A stretch of DNA of 43,880 nucleotides. Source: Actinomadura sp. HBU206391. GTDB lineage: Bacteria > Actinomycetota > Actinomycetes > Streptosporangiales > Streptosporangiaceae. The position numbers were made by a program, and so were the translations under genes. The DNA lies in assembly GCF_014323665.1 (NCBI RefSeq), contig NZ_JABVEB010000041.1:1-43880 (forward strand), read 5' to 3'. Below, one piece after another: positions 16,048 through 24,579 of this stretch (positions are counted from its first letter, which is position 1; each line of letters begins with the position of its first letter). Under the pieces are notes generated by a model. It ran no database searches, had not been told where the DNA came from, and saw only the letters and a program-made list of their open reading frames with translations.

Positions 16048-18648
16048 GTGAAGGCCATCCGACGATTCACTGTACGCACCGTCCTGCCCGAGCCACTACG
16101 GCAGCTCGAGGAACTCGTCCTCAATCTGCGCTGGTCGTGGCATAACGAGACGATCGAACTGTTCCGCTCGGTAGATCCCGACCTTTGGGAGTCCGTGCGC
16201 CACGACCCCGTCAAGTTGCTGGGAGAGGTGTCCGCGCAGCGGCTCGCCGCACTCGCCGCAGACCGCCGGTTCCTGCGGCGCCTGCAAGACGCCACCGAGG
16301 ATCTGCGCGACTACCTCACCGCCCCGCGCTGGTACCAGTCGCTCGACGACGAACCCCCGGCGGCCATCGCCTACTTCTCACCGGAGTACGGCATCACCGC
16401 CGCCCTGCCGCAGTACTCCGGCGGGCTCGGCATTCTCGCCGGTGATCATCTCAAGACCGCAAGCGACCTGGGCGTACCCATCATCGGTGTGGGGCTCCTG
16501 TACCGGCACGGCTACTTCTCGCAGTTCCTCTCGCCCGACGGGTGGCAGCTGGAGCGCTATCCCCCGATCACGCCGACCGGGCTTCCGCTGACCCTGCTGC
16601 GCGAGGCCGACGGCACGCCGCTGCGGATCAAGGTCGGCCTGCCCGAGGGGCGCGACCTCAGCGCCCAGGTATGGCTGGCCAGCGTCGGCCGGGTGCCGCT
16701 GCTCCTGCTCGACTCGGACGTACGCGAGAACGACCCGGCCGCGCGCGACGTGACCGACCGGCTGTACGGCGGCGGCACCGACCACCGGCTGCTGCAGGAG
16801 ATGCTGCTGGGCATCGGCGGCGTGCGCGCCATCCGCGCCTACTGCCGCATCACCGGGCACCCGGCGCCCGAGGTGTTCCACACCAACGAGGGCCACGCGG
16901 GCTTCCTCGGCCTCGAGCGGATCCGGGAGCTCGTCAACGAACAGGGCCTCAGCTTCGACGAGGCTCTGGAGTCCACCCGCTCGGGCACGGTGTTCACCAC
17001 GCACACGCCGGTGCCGGCGGGCATCGACCGGTTCCCGAGGGAACTCATCCAGAAGTACTTCGGCGGCCCCAACGAGACCGCCAGCGTGCCGGTCGACCGG
17101 GTGCTGTCCCTCGGCGCCGAGACCTACGAGGACGGCGACCAGGACGTCTTCAACATGGCCGTCATGGGCATGCGGCTCGCGCAGCGGGTCAACGGCGTCA
17201 GCCGGCTGCACGGCGCGGTCAGCCGCGAGATGTTCGGCGGCCTGTGGGGCGGCTTCGACGTCGACGACGTCCCCATCGGCTCCATCACCAACGGCGTGCA
17301 CCCCGAGACCTGGGTGGCGCCCGAGGTCATCGAGCTGGCCGCCAGGGAACTGCCCGACGTCATGTCGGCGGGGCGCGGCTGGGAGGGCCTGCAGCGCCTA
17401 TCCGAGGGCGAGATCTGGCGCGTGCGGCGCACCCTGCGCGAACGCCTGGTGCACGACGCGAGGCGCCGGTTGCGCGAGTCGTGGCGCCAGCGCGGCGCCT
17501 CGGAGGCCGAGCTGTCCTGGGTGGACGACGCCCTCGACCCTGACGTCCTCACCATCGGGTTCGCCCGCCGGGTGCCGTCCTACAAGCGGCTCACGCTGAT
17601 GATGCGCGACCCCGAACGGCTACGACGGCTGTTGCTGGACCCCGAGCGGCCCGTTCAGATCCTCATCGCCGGCAAGGCGCACCCTGCCGACGAGGGCGGC
17701 AAGCGCCTCATCCAGGAGATCGTCCGGTTCGCCGACGACGCCCGGGTGCGGCACCGGATCGTGTTCCTTCCGGACTACGACATGGCGCTGGGTCAGATGC
17801 TGGTCCAGGGCTGTGACGTGTGGATGAACAACCCGCTGCGTCCGCTGGAGGCCTGTGGCACGTCCGGCATGAAGGCGGCGTTGAACGGCGGCCTCAACCT
17901 GTCCATCCGCGACGGCTGGTGGGACGAGTGGTTCGACGGCCAGAACGGCTGGACGATCCCCTCGGCGGACGGCGTGGAGGACGCCGATCGGCGCGACGAC
18001 CTCGAGGCGGGCGCGCTCTACGAGCTCATCGAGGATCACGTCTCGGTGATGTTCTATGACCGTGGCGCCGACCTGCTGCCCCGTCGCTGGCTCGAGATGG
18101 TCAAGCACACTCTGGCCTCGCTCGGCCCCAAGGTGCTGTCGACCCGGATGGTGCGCGACTACGTCCAGGACCTGTACGCGCCGGCGGCGGCCTCGCGACG
18201 GGTCATGAGCGCCGACTCCCATGCGGGCGCGCGAGAGCTCGCCGAGTGGAAGCACCGGGTGGCCAAGGCGTGGCCCGGCGTGGGCGTGGGCCACGTCGAG
18301 TCCGAGGGGGTCGGCGAGAGCCCGCACATCGGCGCGCGGATGACCGTGCGCACCACGGTCGAGCTCGGCGAGCTGCGGCCCGCCGACGTCGCGGTCGAGG
18401 TGGCGTACGGGCGGGTCGACGACACAGACTCGCTGATCGACCCGCAGTTCCAGGAGCTCACCGACACCGAGGCGGTCGAGGACGGTCGCCTGCGCTACGT
18501 GGGCGAGGTTCCGCTCGACCGGACCGGCGACTTCGGCTACAGCGTGCGGGTGGTGCCCCGGCACGAGATGCTCGCCAATCGCGCCGAGATGGGTCTCGTC
18601 GCACTGCCGCCCGCTCCGCTCGGCATGACCAACGGCGACCTCCGCTGA
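16048..18648 (+). CDS. glgP: Alpha-glucan (glycogen) phosphorylase, GT35
   Basis: 866 aa from GTG at 16048. Phosphorolysis of alpha-1,4-glucan to glucose 1-phosphate with pyridoxal phosphate. The start matches actinobacterial homologues, which begin with M/V-K-A-I/L-R-R-F-T-V. The in-frame ATGs upstream would add 25 unrelated residues. Motifs: AYFSPEYGI near the N-terminus, EVFHTNEGHAGF, FTTHTPVPAGIDRF, GFARRVPSYKR, and the PLP-lysine region ACGTSGMKAALNGGLNLSI. The family is the DUF3417-containing long actinobacterial phosphorylase type. No Shine-Dalgarno is visible, but TAGCGT at 16034-16039 sits 8 nt upstream, so the mRNA may be leaderless. It can degrade the glucan made by the divergent glgE operon. 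Confidence 0.93.
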   Translation: MKAIRRFTVRTVLPEPLRQLEELVLNLRWSWHNETIELFRSVDPDLWESVRHDPVKLLGEVSAQRLAALAADRRFLRRLQDATEDLRDYLTAPRWYQSLDDEPPAAIAYFSPEYGITAALPQYSGGLGILAGDHLKTASDLGVPIIGVGLLYRHGYFSQFLSPDGWQLERYPPITPTGLPLTLLREADGTPLRIKVGLPEGRDLSAQVWLASVGRVPLLLLDSDVRENDPAARDVTDRLYGGGTDHRLLQEMLLGIGGVRAIRAYCRITGHPAPEVFHTNEGHAGFLGLERIRELVNEQGLSFDEALESTRSGTVFTTHTPVPAGIDRFPRELIQKYFGGPNETASVPVDRVLSLGAETYEDGDQDVFNMAVMGMRLAQRVNGVSRLHGAVSREMFGGLWGGFDVDDVPIGSITNGVHPETWVAPEVIELAARELPDVMSAGRGWEGLQRLSEGEIWRVRRTLRERLVHDARRRLRESWRQRGASEAELSWVDDALDPDVLTIGFARRVPSYKRLTLMMRDPERLRRLLLDPERPVQILIAGKAHPADEGGKRLIQEIVRFADDARVRHRIVFLPDYDMALGQMLVQGCDVWMNNPLRPLEACGTSGMKAALNGGLNLSIRDGWWDEWFDGQNGWTIPSADGVEDADRRDDLEAGALYELIEDHVSVMFYDRGADLLPRRWLEMVKHTLASLGPKVLSTRMVRDYVQDLYAPAAASRRVMSADSHAGARELAEWKHRVAKAWPGVGVGHVESEGVGESPHIGARMTVRTTVELGELRPADVAVEVAYGRVDDTDSLIDPQFQELTDTEAVEDGRLRYVGEVPLDRTGDFGYSVRVVPRHEMLANRAEMGLVALPPAPLGMTNGDLR

Positions 18649-18705
18649 GGACGGTCGTCTGGAGGCGGCCCGTCTGAGGCGGCCCGCCTGAGGTGGACGC
18701 TCGGA

Positions 18706-18759
18706 CGCGGACGACTGCAAGATCACGACTCCGGTGAGGTGGTCCTGCGGTCGTCCGCG
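18706..18759. terminator. Bidirectional hairpin between glgP and the HNH nuclease gene
   Basis: CGCGGACGAC (18706-18715) and GTCGTCCGCG (18750-18759) form a 10-bp stem, extendable by three more pairs after one mismatch. It lies in the 128 bp between two convergent genes, so it could stop transcription from both sides. Confidence 0.4.
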
Positions 18760-18776
18760 TTCGCGGTGGCCGAGGG

Positions 18777-19421
18777 TCAGCAGTAGTTGAGCATCGTGGA
18801 CAGTGCGGACTTCTCCGCGCTGTCCGCGGTGAGGCCGTACCGGTACTTCACGTCGATCCACGAGCGCGCGTACAGGCACCAGATCGCCGTGCGCGACGGC
18901 TTCCACTGGGCCGGGTCCTTGTCGCCCTTGGACTGGTTGACGTTGTCGGTGACCGCCCAAAGCTGCGCCGACGAGAGGTCGTTGGCGAACTGCTGGCGGC
19001 GGCTGGTCGACCAGGAGTTGGCACCCGAGCGCCACGCCTGGGCCAGCGGCACCATGTGGTCGATGTCGACGTCGGACGGGTTGGTCCAGGTGGCGCCGTC
19101 GTAGGGGCTGTACCAGGAGCCGGAGGTCGGGTAGCAGTCGGAGCCGACGACCACGCCTGTGCCGTCCCGTTTGAGCACGGTCTCTCGCGTGTTGCACGTG
19201 CCCGAGATGGTCGTCCAGTGCGGGAACAGGTCGCGGCTGTAGCCGGACGAGGAACCCTCCGGGCTCTGGGTGAGCGCCGTCAGGTGCGTGCGTGAGGTGG
19301 CCGCGCTGGGCGGGGTCGGCGGGGCCGCCGCGGCGGGCCCGGCCACGCTCACCACCAGGGCCAGCGCCATCAGCACCGTCCCGAAAAGTCCCAGTCCTGT
19401 CGCAGGTTTTGTACGGCTCAT
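18777..19421 (-). CDS. Secreted HNH endonuclease family protein (DUF1524-like)
   Basis: 214 aa from ATG at 19421, preceded by AAGGAGGA with ideal spacing; longer upstream starts are not supported. Residues 1-33 are a clear signal peptide (basic MSRTK, hydrophobic FGTVLMALALVVSVAG, AAAA cleavage region). The mature protein has four cysteines (C76, C96 and two near the C-terminus), consistent with an extracellular disulfide-bonded fold. VDIDHMVPLAQAW (D121-H122) and TDNVNQSKGDKDP (about 158-170) are the metal-coordinating and catalytic motifs of secreted actinomycete HNH nucleases of the GmrSD-C/DUF1524 type. It probably degrades extracellular nucleic acid for nutrition or competition. Monocistronic. 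Confidence 0.88.
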   Translation of the reverse strand: MSRTKPATGLGLFGTVLMALALVVSVAGPAAAAPPTPPSAATSRTHLTALTQSPEGSSSGYSRDLFPHWTTISGTCNTRETVLKRDGTGVVVGSDCYPTSGSWYSPYDGATWTNPSDVDIDHMVPLAQAWRSGANSWSTSRRQQFANDLSSAQLWAVTDNVNQSKGDKDPAQWKPSRTAIWCLYARSWIDVKYRYGLTADSAEKSALSTMLNYC

Positions 19422-19684
19422 GCAGTCCTCCTTGTGATCCACTCCGAGCCGGAGACTCGCGATCTCGGCCCACAGCGGGGTGAGTGGAACAAGAAGGGAC
19501 AGTGACAAATCACGGTCAATCCCGGAATGTCATGACTTGCCGATATGAGCTACGGCGCTTCGGCTGTATGGGTGGTGGAATTACCGAACAGGCCCCCTGA
19601 CCGGCACGAACGTGGCCGGTGCGAGCGACATTGGTGATCACGCGTAGGCTCGCGTGGGCACTGGTGGTTGATCAAGGAGGTCGC

Positions 19685-20464
19685 GTGGGCGAGTTCGTAC
19701 GTGTCGACGTCGAGAACGGCGTCGCCACCATCCGGCTGGACCGGCCGAAGATGAACGCGATCAACGCTCAGATGCAGGGCGAGATCGCGGAGGCGGCCCT
19801 GCAGGTGAGCGCCGACGACGACATCCGCGCGGCCGTCATCTACGGCGGCGAGAAGGTCTTCGCGGCGGGTGCCGACATCAAGGAGATGGCGGAGATGTCG
19901 TACGCCGTCATGTCGGCCCACTCACGGCGGCTGCAGGGCTTCACGAAGGCGCTGGCCGCGATCCCCAAGCCCGTCATCGCCGCCATCACGGGTTACGCGC
20001 TCGGCGGTGGTCTCGAGGTCGCGCTGGCCGCCGACTTCCGCGTCGTGGGCGAGGGCGCCCGCCTGGGCCAGCCGGAGATCCAGCTCGGCATCATCCCGGG
20101 CGCGGGCGGCACCCAGCGGCTCGCGCGCCTGGTCGGCCCGGCCCGGGCGAAGGACCTCGTCTTCTCCGGTCGCCATGTCAAGGCCGACGAGGCGCTCGCC
20201 ATGGGCCTGGTCGACAGGGTCGTGCCCGACGCCGACGTGTACGCCGAGGCGCTGAAGCTGGCGGAGCGCTACAAGAACGGCCCAGCGATGGCGCTGAGCG
20301 CGGCGAAGCAGGCCATCGACTCGGGACTCGACGTCGACCTCGACACGGGCCTGGAGATCGAGAGGTTGCAGTTCTCCGCGCTGTTCGCCACCGAGGACCA
20401 GAAGACCGGCATGACGAGCTTCCTAGAGCAGGGCCCCGGCAAGGCCGGCTTCATCGGCCACTGA
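19685..20464 (+). CDS. Enoyl-CoA hydratase/isomerase family protein
   Basis: 259 aa, GTG start at 19685 with AAGGAGG 5 nt upstream. Crotonase fold: RLDRPKMNAIN, the oxyanion-hole segment FAAGADIKEMAEMS, GYALGGGLEVALAADFR with the first catalytic Glu, and QPEIQLGIIPGAGGTQRLARL with the second. Both Glu residues of true hydratases are present, so hydration of 2-enoyl-CoA to 3-hydroxyacyl-CoA in beta-oxidation is likely (cytoplasmic). Substrate chain length is not readable. TAGGCT at about 19647 may be a -10 box. No fatty-acid genes adjoin it, although etfBA and a desaturase occur further along the window. Confidence 0.92.
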   Translation: MGEFVRVDVENGVATIRLDRPKMNAINAQMQGEIAEAALQVSADDDIRAAVIYGGEKVFAAGADIKEMAEMSYAVMSAHSRRLQGFTKALAAIPKPVIAAITGYALGGGLEVALAADFRVVGEGARLGQPEIQLGIIPGAGGTQRLARLVGPARAKDLVFSGRHVKADEALAMGLVDRVVPDADVYAEALKLAERYKNGPAMALSAAKQAIDSGLDVDLDTGLEIERLQFSALFATEDQKTGMTSFLEQGPGKAGFIGH

Positions 20465-20565
20465 CGCGCGCTTGTGCTGGTATGTCCCTTAAGTCTGTGC
20501 CATCCTTCGATGGTGGATTAAGTGGTCCACATATCGGTGACCAGGTAATTACGTTCGGAGACTTT

Positions 20566-20727
20566 GTGAAGCCGATCGGATCGAAGGCCAGCCAGGAGAA
20601 GCCGTCCACCGTGAAGATGAACGCTCTGGAACTTGCGCTAATTCGCAGGCAGAGTGGCGATGACGGTCAGTCGGCGCAGTATGTTCATGGCAGTTTCATC
20701 GGGGACCGCGCTCAGTCCACTGACTGA
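20566..20727 (+). CDS. Putative 53-aa peptide, unknown
   Basis: GTG start at 20566, five bases after CGGAG; the longer in-frame ATG at 20482 has no ribosome-binding site. The predicted product has a Lys/Ser-rich N-terminus, an amphipathic stretch MNALELALIRRQ, and a Gly/Ser/Asp-rich C-terminus containing YVHGSFIGD. The surrounding DNA is visibly less GC-rich than its neighbours, so the reading frame has less of the chance-ORF bias typical of this genome. It converges on the NB-ARC/TPR gene. A leader-plus-core layout is possible and would make it a second peptide substrate for the nearby radical SAM enzyme, but it could also be non-coding. Confidence 0.35.
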   Translation: MKPIGSKASQEKPSTVKMNALELALIRRQSGDDGQSAQYVHGSFIGDRAQSTD

Positions 20728-20804
20728 GGCGTCGCCAGTGCAGCCGGTGAGCATGTTCTCAGCCATGGCCGTCATGAACCGGCCGAGCCGGCGTTCGGGA
20801 GCGT

Positions 20805-22889
20805 TCACAACTCGGTGAGGTCACGGCGTACCTCTTCGGCGGCGGGATCCTCGAGACTCTCAAAGATCGCCAAAGCTTCACGCAATGCCTCACGGCCCGC
20901 CTCGATATCACCGGTGTCCAGCAGGACATCGCCCAGTGCGCGCAGAGTCAGGGCCTGACCCTCACGATCGCCGATTTCGCGCCGGAGACCAAGCGCACGC
21001 TCGTAGAAATCGGTGGCCTCGGCGACGTTCCCGAGTCGTTGGTAAATCTTGCCGAGCCCATGCAGGCTCACGCCCTCATTCTCGGGGTCGACATCATGCG
21101 CCACGGGGAGCGCCTGCTCGTAGTAGGAGAGTGCCTCGGTCATCCGATTCAGGCCGATCGACGCGTCCGCGAGAACGTTCAAGGTGATGACCTCGTTGCG
21201 CCGGTCGTTGATCTCTCGCCAGACGGGCAACGCACGTTCGGCGTATTCGATCGCCTCCGCGTCGCGTCCGCTGTTCTGCAAGGCGTAGCTGACATTGACC
21301 AACGACATCCCCTCGCCCTGGCGGTCGCCGATCTCGCGACAGATCGCCTGTGCCTGCTCGTAATGGTCGGCGGCCTCGTCGAACCGTCGCAGGTCGGCAT
21401 AGGCGCCCCCGACGCATATGAGACTCCACGCCTCTCCATACCTGTCCGCGACGCGACGCGCGGCGTCGAGGGCGGTGAGCGTCGTCGACAACCTGTTCAT
21501 GCGATGCTTCCTGAGGTGGAAGAACATGATGAGGGCGACAGGTAGCTTCCAGGCGATGTCGCTCGCGCCTGTATTCGCGGCCTGCTCAATGGCCGCGAGC
21601 AGATTGGGCCGCTCCGCTTCGCACCAGTTCAACGCGGCTTCGTAACTGACGAAGGTCAGCGGATTGATCTCAGGGCCGGGCTCGTCGAGAGGCACGTGGC
21701 GGCGCTGAGGCGCCAGCAACCGGTCCACCGCGTCGGCGGTGAAGAGATACCAGGTCAGCTCCCGGTGGACGGCTGCTCGTCGCTCATCCTCCGGCTCCTC
21801 GGCATTGGCGCGCTCGATGGCGTACTCGCGGATCAGGTCATGGAACCGGTAGCGATCACGAGCGACTTCTTCCAGCATGTTCACATTGGCCAGCGTGACC
21901 AGCGCTCGACGTGCCGCCGGAATGGGCATGCCGCACATCGCGGCTGTCGCCTCGACGGTGATCTCGGGTCCGGCGTGCAACCCGATGAGCCGGAATGTTC
22001 GAGCCACCTCGGCCGTCAGTTTCCGGTACGACCAGGAGAACACGTTGCGGACCTCCGTGTCTTGGTCTGTGGTGGTGAACGCGTCGAGACGGTTGCCCTC
22101 CACCCTAAGTTCTTGGACCAGTTCGGCGAGATCAAGATAGCGGCGCGTCGCCGCCTGTTCGGCGGTGATGAGGACGGTCAGGGGTAGGCAACCGGCCTGA
22201 TTCACCAAGGCCGTCGCAGCCTGCGGGTCGGTCTCCATCTCCGGGCCGATGACACTGCGGAACAACGTCACCGCGTCTTCCGCGGCGAGTGGCGACAGCG
22301 CCACTCGCGCCGCACCGTCATGGACCACGAGTCCGCCGAGCATGCTGCGGCTGGTCACCACGGCGAGACTGCCTTCTGACGGCGGTAGCAAGGGACGGAC
22401 CTGCTCCGCGCTCCCCGCGTTGTCGAGGACCACGAGCACGCGCTTGTCGCTCAAAATCGTCCGGTACATGCCCATCATCGCTTCCAACCCGGAAGGTATC
22501 TTCTCGGGCTCCACGTCCAAGGCTCTCAAGAAGCCGTCGAGAACTTGCTCGGTCTCCATTGGAGGCCGGTGGTGATAGCCGTAAAGGTTGACGTAGAGCT
22601 GGCCTTCGGGATAGCGGTCCCGAACCCTGTGCGCCCATTGAATCGACAGCGCGGTCTTCCCGACGCCCGCGGCACCTGAGATGAGAACCAAGCGAGAATT
22701 CGAGGTCGCTGTGGTGAGAAGTGCATCGAGTTGCCCGATTTGAACCGTTCGGTCGGTAAACCTGGTTACCCCGGCCGGAAGTTGCCGGGGCACCGGGAGC
22801 GCCCGTTCGGGCAGGACCAGATTTCCGTGGATATCCCGAACCTGGATGACGGTGCCGGCCGAACCGCCGATGAACTCGTTGTGCGACAT
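20805..22889 (-). CDS. NB-ARC ATPase with C-terminal tetratricopeptide repeats
   Basis: 694 aa from ATG at 22889 (GGAG 6 nt upstream). The N-terminal segment NEFIGGSAGTVIQVRDIHG is the short motif often found at the start of actinomycete NB-ARC proteins. The nucleotide-binding domain follows: Walker A GAAGVGKT at 72-79, Walker B region KRVLVVLDNAGS, and a winged-helix part to about residue 370. The rest to the C-terminus is TPR-like with helix pairs of about 40 residues (EAADHYEQAQAICREIGDR, EAIEYAERALPVWREINDR, EATDFYERALGLRREIGDR). There is no DNA-binding domain, unlike SARP or LuxR regulators. TPR/NB-ARC proteins accompany FxsB-type radical SAM loci in other actinomycetes, which fits its divergent position next to such an enzyme. 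A sensing or signalling role is inferred. Confidence 0.88.
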   Translation of the reverse strand: MSHNEFIGGSAGTVIQVRDIHGNLVLPERALPVPRQLPAGVTRFTDRTVQIGQLDALLTTATSNSRLVLISGAAGVGKTALSIQWAHRVRDRYPEGQLYVNLYGYHHRPPMETEQVLDGFLRALDVEPEKIPSGLEAMMGMYRTILSDKRVLVVLDNAGSAEQVRPLLPPSEGSLAVVTSRSMLGGLVVHDGAARVALSPLAAEDAVTLFRSVIGPEMETDPQAATALVNQAGCLPLTVLITAEQAATRRYLDLAELVQELRVEGNRLDAFTTTDQDTEVRNVFSWSYRKLTAEVARTFRLIGLHAGPEITVEATAAMCGMPIPAARRALVTLANVNMLEEVARDRYRFHDLIREYAIERANAEEPEDERRAAVHRELTWYLFTADAVDRLLAPQRRHVPLDEPGPEINPLTFVSYEAALNWCEAERPNLLAAIEQAANTGASDIAWKLPVALIMFFHLRKHRMNRLSTTLTALDAARRVADRYGEAWSLICVGGAYADLRRFDEAADHYEQAQAICREIGDRQGEGMSLVNVSYALQNSGRDAEAIEYAERALPVWREINDRRNEVITLNVLADASIGLNRMTEALSYYEQALPVAHDVDPENEGVSLHGLGKIYQRLGNVAEATDFYERALGLRREIGDREGQALTLRALGDVLLDTGDIEAGREALREALAIFESLEDPAAEEVRRDLTEL

Positions 22890-22975
22890 CGTGGCTCCGT
22901 GAGGTCGGATTCTCGCCAGCGGCTCCAACGGGCCGAGCGCCCGCGGCAGGCGGTCGGCAGGTGACCTATCAAATT

Positions 22976-23008
22976 AGTACCCGAAAGCGTAAAATCTCGC
23001 TCGGTACT
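22976..23008. promoter_or_regulatory. Inverted repeat flanking a -10-like box upstream of the peptide gene
   Basis: AGTACC (22976-22981) and GGTACT (23003-23008) are inverted and bracket TAAAAT (22990-22995), a good -10 candidate for the + strand peptide/radical SAM transcript. The 140-bp divergent region is locally AT-rich. No convincing -35 hexamer was found. The arrangement suggests an operator controlling the peptide promoter. Confidence 0.4.
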
Positions 23009-23028
23009 CTCTTCGGTAGGGAGCTGTA

Positions 23029-23220
23029 ATGGGCCGAACTGAACAGGCGCGTGCAAACCTGCCCGACGACGCCGCTATGCCCGTTGACGAGGGCGATGCC
23101 TTGGACCAGGCGCTTCGCCGCGTCGACCAAGAGCAGGCGTACCGGACCACCCACCCCGAGGCGAAGCCCACGGTGCGCTACGAGTGCACCTCGTGGTCGT
23201 CGGGGACGGTCCGTTCCTGA
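23029..23220 (+). CDS. Candidate RiPP precursor peptide (63 aa)
   Basis: ATG start with AGGGAG about 6 nt upstream; the stop is 29 bp before the radical SAM start, so the two are cotranscribed. Residues 1-46 are charged and leader-like, with an acidic and amphipathic stretch (VDEGDALDQALRRVDQEQ). The C-terminal 17 residues carry all the interesting side chains: Y51, C53 and W56, in RYECTSWSSGTVRS. FxsB-family enzymes usually modify peptides ending in F-x-S-x-x. Here aromatic-x-Ser/Cys triads (Y51-E-C53 and W56-S-S58) could be the equivalent crosslink sites. The precursor role is inferred from size, position and composition; I recognise no family for the peptide itself. Confidence 0.7.
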   Translation: MGRTEQARANLPDDAAMPVDEGDALDQALRRVDQEQAYRTTHPEAKPTVRYECTSWSSGTVRS

Positions 23221-23249
23221 ACGCGTCCAGAGCGACTCGGGAACAGCAC

Positions 23250-24521
23250 ATGGCGGATTCCGAGCCGCTGCCAGGCTGGGCGCCACAGCCGTTTCGCCAG
23301 TTCGTGTTCAAGGTGCAGTCGCGGTGCAACCTGGACTGTGACTACTGCTACGTCTACCACCTGGCCGACCAGAGTTGGCGGCGGCAACCGAAGCACATGG
23401 CACCGGACACCGTCCGCGCCGCCGCCCGCCGGATCGCCGAGCACGCGGCACGCCATGAGCTGGATCGGGTGAAGATCACCATCCATGGCGGAGAACCGCT
23501 CCTGGGCGGCCGGGCCTACCTCGAGACCTTCCTGTCCGTGATGCGGGCGAACGCGCCCGGCGTCGCGCTCGACTTCTCGATGCAGACCAACGGCGTGCTG
23601 CTCGACGACGAGATGGCGGCCTTCCTCGTCGACGAGAGTGTCATCGTCGGGATCAGCCTCGACGGTGACCGGGAGGCCAACGACCTGCATCGCAGGTTCA
23701 GGGACGGCCGGTCTAGTTACGACCTGGTCGAGGACGCCATCAGGCGGATGACGCGGCCGGAGAACCGCGAGAGCTTCGGCGGTGTGCTGTGCACGGTGCA
23801 ACTGGCGGCCGACCCGCTACGGGTGTGGCACAGCCTGCTCGATCTCGGAACGCCGGCGCTCGACTTCCTGCTTCCGCACGGCACCTGGTCGAGCCCGCCG
23901 CCCGGCCTGCGGCCCGGTGACGGTCGCACACCGTACGCCGACTGGCTGATCCCGATTTTCGACGAGTGGTTCGACGCGGCAGACCGGCCGGCCTCGGTGC
24001 GGATCTTCGAGGACATTCTGAATCTGCTCCTGGGCGGCGTCGACAGTTACGAGTCCTTCGGCCTGGCGCCGGTGTGCCTGGTGGTGGTCGAGACCGACGG
24101 CGGCTATGAGCAGGTCGACTCGATGAAGGCGGCGTATGAAGGAGCCGCCGCGACCGGGATGAGCGTGTTCACCGAATCGCTCGACGACCTGCTCGGCACG
24201 CCGGGCATCGTCGCCCGGCAGGTCGGGTTGTCGGGGCTGCACGAGACCTGCCGCGAGTGCGCTCTCGTCGAGACCTGCGGCGGCGGACTCTACTCGCATC
24301 GCTACCTGGAGGGGTCCGGCTTCGTCAATCCCTCGGTGTTCTGTGCCGATCTCTATGCCCTGATCTCCCACATCGAACGGCGGACCACCGACCAGCTCAC
24401 CGCCCGCGGGCTGACGCTCGCGCAGGTGCGGCAGAGCGGGCCGTCCGCAGGTGGCGAGGGACTCGCCGACGGACGCGGGACGAGCGGGAACGGCGCCGCG
24501 AGGACCCTCGGCGGCGCCTGA
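23250..24521 (+). CDS. FxsB-like radical SAM/SPASM peptide maturase
   Basis: 423 aa from ATG at 23250; a longer in-frame ORF begins at 23184, inside the peptide gene, but the family begins near PLPGWAPQPFRQFVFKVQSR. The radical SAM cluster motif C26-N-L-D-C30-D-Y-C33 binds the 4Fe-4S cluster and SAM. KITIHGGEPLL is the glycine-rich SAM-binding strand. The C-terminal SPASM-type region holds the cysteines CRECALVETCGGGLYSHRY and CADLY. CNLDCDYCYVY, ADQSWRRQP and CGGGLYSHRY are characteristic of FxsB-type maturases that form side-chain crosslinks (cyclophanes) in ribosomal peptides. Its neighbour just upstream is the likely substrate. No protease or exporter gene is adjacent. Confidence 0.9.
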   Translation: MADSEPLPGWAPQPFRQFVFKVQSRCNLDCDYCYVYHLADQSWRRQPKHMAPDTVRAAARRIAEHAARHELDRVKITIHGGEPLLGGRAYLETFLSVMRANAPGVALDFSMQTNGVLLDDEMAAFLVDESVIVGISLDGDREANDLHRRFRDGRSSYDLVEDAIRRMTRPENRESFGGVLCTVQLAADPLRVWHSLLDLGTPALDFLLPHGTWSSPPPGLRPGDGRTPYADWLIPIFDEWFDAADRPASVRIFEDILNLLLGGVDSYESFGLAPVCLVVVETDGGYEQVDSMKAAYEGAAATGMSVFTESLDDLLGTPGIVARQVGLSGLHETCRECALVETCGGGLYSHRYLEGSGFVNPSVFCADLYALISHIERRTTDQLTARGLTLAQVRQSGPSAGGEGLADGRGTSGNGAARTLGGA

Positions 24522-24579
24522 GCCCGGGGTACGCCGGGTGCCGGCGGGTGCCTGGGGCACAAAGGGGGCGCGCTCATCT

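Noticed and set aside
17620..19473. 617-aa - strand frame over the 3' part of glgP and the nuclease gene
   Set aside because: The HNH nuclease in another frame has a signal peptide and AAGGAGGA start; this one is a shadow.
23178..23220. Canonical FxSxx C-terminus in the peptide
   Set aside because: The peptide ends TVRS with W-S-S further in; no Phe is present in the last 15 residues, so it is not a standard FxSxx-COOH peptide.
23184..23249. Upstream-extended start of the radical SAM gene
   Set aside because: It would overlap the peptide gene and add 22 residues not resembling the family N-terminus; ATG at 23250 fits better.
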